From: Acholeplasmatales bacterium
Lineage (GTDB): Bacteria > Bacillota_I > Bacilli_A > Acholeplasmatales > Anaeroplasmataceae
Assembly: GCA_024690445.1 (NCBI GenBank)
Contig: JAILPD010000089.1
Location: 1 to 15,529 of the forward strand
Length of the DNA stretch: 15,529 nucleotides
Direction of reading: 5' to 3'
Part shown: positions 13,648-15,529 of the stretch, piece by piece
Numbering within the stretch: the stretch's first letter is position 1
Layout: every line of letters begins with the position of its first letter
Program-made: the position numbers and the translations under genes
Notes under the pieces: model-generated
Told to the model about the DNA's origin: nothing
The model's database searches: none
The model's input: only the letters and a program-made list of their open reading frames with translations

Positions 13648-14880
13648 TTCCTTAACTTCGTTTTGAACCTTTAATAATTCTTCTTCATTATCAGCATTTC
13701 TTAATGCTCTATTAATCCAGTTAGCAACCTTTCTCATATCTTCTTCCTTGAAGCCTCTAGTTGTAACTGCTGCAGTACCTAGTCTTAAGCCTGAAGTAAT
13801 TGTAGGCTTTTGAGTATCATTTGGAATTGCATTTTTATTTGTTGTAATATTTACAGAATGAAGAATTCTTTCTGCCTTCTTACCTGTAACACCTACAGAA
13901 CCATAGATATCAACTAAGATTAAGTGATTATCAGTACCACCTGATACTAACTTATAACCAAGCTTAATCATTTCATCAGCTAATGCCTTACAATTCTTTA
14001 CGATTTGACTTGCATATTCTTTAAAATCTGGTTGTAATGCTTCCTTGAAAGCTACAGCCTTACCAGCGATAACATGCTCAAGTGGTCCACCTTGGCAACC
14101 AGGGAATACTGATGAATTGATCTTCTTTGCTAATGCTTCATCATTAGTTAAAATCATACCACCACGAGGTCCTCTTAATGTCTTATGAGTAGTTGTAGTT
14201 ACGATATCAGCATACTCAATTGGATTTGGATGTAAGCCAGCAGCTACTAAACCAGCGATATGAGCCATATCTACCATGAAGTAGCACTTACGACCAGCCT
14301 TTTCAGTTACCTTATCAGCAACTTCTCTAAATCTCTTAAAATCAATAATTCTTGGATAAGCAGATGCACCAGCAACGATTACGTTAGGTAATTCATTTAA
14401 TGCAATCTCTTCTACCTTATCATAATCAATAAAGCCATCATCAGTTAAGCCATAATTTACAGCTTGATAAATCTTACCAGAGAAGTTAACTGAATAACCA
14501 TGAGTTAAGTGTCCACCAGCATCTAGTGACATACCTAAAATCTTTTCACCTGGTAATAAAATAGCATTGTATGCAGCTAAGTTTGCAGATGCACCTGAAT
14601 GAGGTTGAACATTTGCGAAATTAGCATTGAATAATTGGCAAGCACGTTCAATTGCTAATGCTTCAATTACATCAACATTTTCACATCCACCATAATATCT
14701 TTTGCCACAATAACCTTCAGCATATTTATTAGTTAAAATAGATCCTTGTGCTTCTAAAACAGCCTTAGAAACGAAATTCTCAGAAGCTATTAATTCGATA
14801 TGAGTTCTTTGTCTTTCTAACTCATTTTCGATAGCATCATATAAATCCTTATCAAAATCCTTTAAATCTTTAGTGTTCAT
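13621..14880 (-). CDS. glyA: Serine hydroxymethyltransferase
   Basis: PLP-dependent cytoplasmic enzyme that interconverts serine plus tetrahydrofolate with glycine plus 5,10-methylene-tetrahydrofolate, the main source of one-carbon units. It has 419 residues, standard length. [15 protein letters not shown] (27-41) is the family start. [20 protein letters not shown] (51-70) and PHSGASAN (93-100) belong to the substrate and PLP site. [12 protein letters not shown] (204-215) contains the Asp that contacts the pyridine nitrogen. [15 protein letters not shown] (227-241) contains the PLP-binding Lys233. [12 protein letters not shown] near the C-terminus supplies the carboxylate-binding Arg. The AGAAGGAG site lies just upstream of the ATG, and an extended -10 promoter is at 14914-14922. 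No terminator follows, so it may be read into the ANTAR-rnf operon. Confidence 0.97.
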   Translation of the reverse strand: MNTKDLKDFDKDLYDAIENELERQRTHIELIASENFVSKAVLEAQGSILTNKYAEGYCGKRYYGGCENVDVIEALAIERACQLFNANFANVQPHSGASANLAAYNAILLPGEKILGMSLDAGGHLTHGYSVNFSGKIYQAVNYGLTDDGFIDYDKVEEIALNELPNVIVAGASAYPRIIDFKRFREVADKVTEKAGRKCYFMVDMAHIAGLVAAGLHPNPIEYADIVTTTTHKTLRGPRGGMILTNDEALAKKINSSVFPGCQGGPLEHVIAGKAVAFKEALQPDFKEYASQIVKNCKALADEMIKLGYKLVSGGTDNHLILVDIYGSVGVTGKKAERILHSVNITTNKNAIPNDTQKPTITSGLRLGTAAVTTRGFKEEDMRKVANWINRALRNADNEEELLKVQNEVKELMKNHPYL

Positions 14881-14913
14881 AAAATCTCCTTCTAAAATAT
14901 AACATTTTATAAC

Positions 14914-14922
14914 ATTATATCA
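14914..14922 (-). promoter_or_regulatory. Extended -10 promoter of glyA
   Basis: On the minus strand TGATATAAT (14922-14914) is a perfect extended -10 element; the -35 region is weak. The predicted start is near 14907, leaving a leader of about 27 bases, too short for a glycine, SAM or THF riboswitch. None is visible. Confidence 0.6.
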
Positions 14923-14970
14923 TAATTGACCTATCAAATAATAGACTATTAAAAGAAAAAATCCAAATAT

Positions 14971-14988
14971 TATTCATTTTAATGAATA
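14971..14988. repeat. Palindrome TATTCATT-TT-AATGAATA in the glyA-rplQ gap
   Basis: A perfect 8-2-8 inverted repeat lies about 50 bases upstream of the glyA promoter. A second perfect 14-base palindrome, AATAAAATTTTATT, lies at 14992-15005. The rest of the gap (about 14923-15076) is very AT-rich and holds no gene or RNA that I can recognise. ATTCAT/ATGAAT recurs at 15018-15023 and 15065-15070. It may be a regulator site or only low-complexity sequence. Confidence 0.35.
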
Positions 14989-15076
14989 AACAATAAAATT
15001 TTATTAAAATTGATTACATTCATTTCGAATAATTATCTTAAATACTAATAATTTTCGATATTTTATGAATAAAAGC

Positions 15077-15116
15077 AAAATAAAAAGTTGTAAAAGACAT
15101 GAATCTCTTACAACTT
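15077..15116 (-). terminator. Intrinsic terminator after rplQ
   Basis: On the minus strand a 13-base-pair stem (15116-15104 with 15097-15085, one G-U wobble) and a six-base loop are followed by TTTATTTTGC. It lies 11 bases past the rplQ stop and closes the ribosomal protein operon. Confidence 0.85.
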
Positions 15117-15127
15117 AATATCAATAA

Positions 15128-15490
15128 TTATTCTTCAACGAACATGATAATTGCCATAGGTGCAGCATCGCCACGACGGAAACCAGTCTTGATAACTCTT
15201 GTATAACCACCGTTACGATTTACATACTTAGGTGCAATTTCAGAAAATAACTTTTGAACTGCGAACTTACCTTCTTCATCCTTCTCAAAACGAATGAATG
15301 ATGCTGCTTGACGACGAGCATGAAGTGTGTTTTCCTTACCTAAAGTAACCATCTTATCAGCTAATCTCTTTAATTCCTTAGCCTTTGTTAAAGTAGTTTC
15401 GATCTGACCGTTAAGAATTAAATCAGTAACTAAGTCACGAAGTAATGCTTTTCTCTGATCTGAACTACGACGTAATCTACTATAAGCCAT
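15128..15490 (-). CDS. rplQ: 50S ribosomal protein L17 (bL17)
   Basis: Large-subunit ribosomal protein located near the exit of the peptide tunnel. It has 120 residues, standard length. The whole family pattern is present: the basic start [20 protein letters not shown], the [21 protein letters not shown] helix region, RRQAASFI, and the C-terminal [27 protein letters not shown]. It starts after AAAAGGAG (15499-15506 region) and ends before a strong terminator, as expected for the last gene of the long ribosomal protein operon. The upstream codons look like the end of rpoA, the usual neighbour. Confidence 0.98.
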   Translation of the reverse strand: MAYSRLRRSSDQRKALLRDLVTDLILNGQIETTLTKAKELKRLADKMVTLGKENTLHARRQAASFIRFEKDEEGKFAVQKLFSEIAPKYVNRNGGYTRVIKTGFRRGDAAPMAIIMFVEE

Positions 15491-15510
15491 AATAATTTCT
15501 CCTTTTCAGA

Positions 15511-15529
15511 TTAGTTTTTCTTAAAGCTT
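15511..15529 (-). CDS. rpoA: Probable 3' end of RNA polymerase alpha subunit gene (partial)
   Basis: Only the last codons are in the window; on the minus strand they read Ser-Phe-Lys-Lys-Asn-stop. This resembles the LGLxxKK-type end of many RpoA proteins, and rpoA is normally directly upstream of rplQ. The call rests on gene order and five residues, so it is tentative. Confidence 0.5.

Overview
The window is AT-rich, uses the standard code and has strong AGGAGG ribosome binding sites. It looks like a chromosomal segment of a low-GC, anaerobic Bacillota bacterium (Bacilli, Erysipelotrichia-like or an uncultured gut relative). That placement is inferred from composition, gene content and a six-gene Rnf operon; it was not tested against a database. 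No tRNA, rRNA, CRISPR array, insertion sequence or phage gene was seen.

Layout, left to right. (1) Positions 1-2618, minus strand: a fadM/ybgC-like thioesterase, maf and a dusB-type tRNA dihydrouridine synthase form a tight operon read from a consensus promoter at 2637-2665. A membrane-anchored XRE-type regulator, cut by the window edge, lies downstream behind a cluster of small inverted repeats. (2) Positions 2677-4914, plus strand: lysS and an unrecognised acidic protein are read from a back-to-back divergent promoter and end at a strong hairpin terminator. (3) Positions 4913-7890, minus strand: an SGNH esterase and two sugar-type ABC permeases form a self-contained operon with no binding protein and no ATPase. 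(4) Positions 7896-13647, minus strand: an ANTAR-domain RNA-binding regulator with a degenerate receiver domain leads an rnfCDGEA-x-B operon. The Rnf complex normally couples ferredoxin:NAD+ electron transfer to ion pumping across the membrane. (5) Positions 13621-15529, minus strand: glyA with its own promoter, then rplQ with its terminator and the last codons of what is probably rpoA.

The unusual part is the Rnf operon. RnfB is only 111 residues: it keeps the membrane helix and the CGACGFPGC cluster domain but lacks the whole ferredoxin-like C-terminal half. An extra 82-residue one-helix protein with a similar NCGAC-x4-C motif sits between rnfA and rnfB. RnfE carries a cytoplasmic Lys/Glu/Ala-rich tail of about 100 residues. 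RnfG has Cys in place of Ser/Thr in its flavinylation motif. The leading ANTAR gene has its ribosome binding site in the hexaloop (AAAGGG) of a hairpin whose loop fits the A1/G4 pattern of ANTAR RNA targets. Together these suggest a divergent Rnf complex with a modified electron-entry module and possible RNA-level control.
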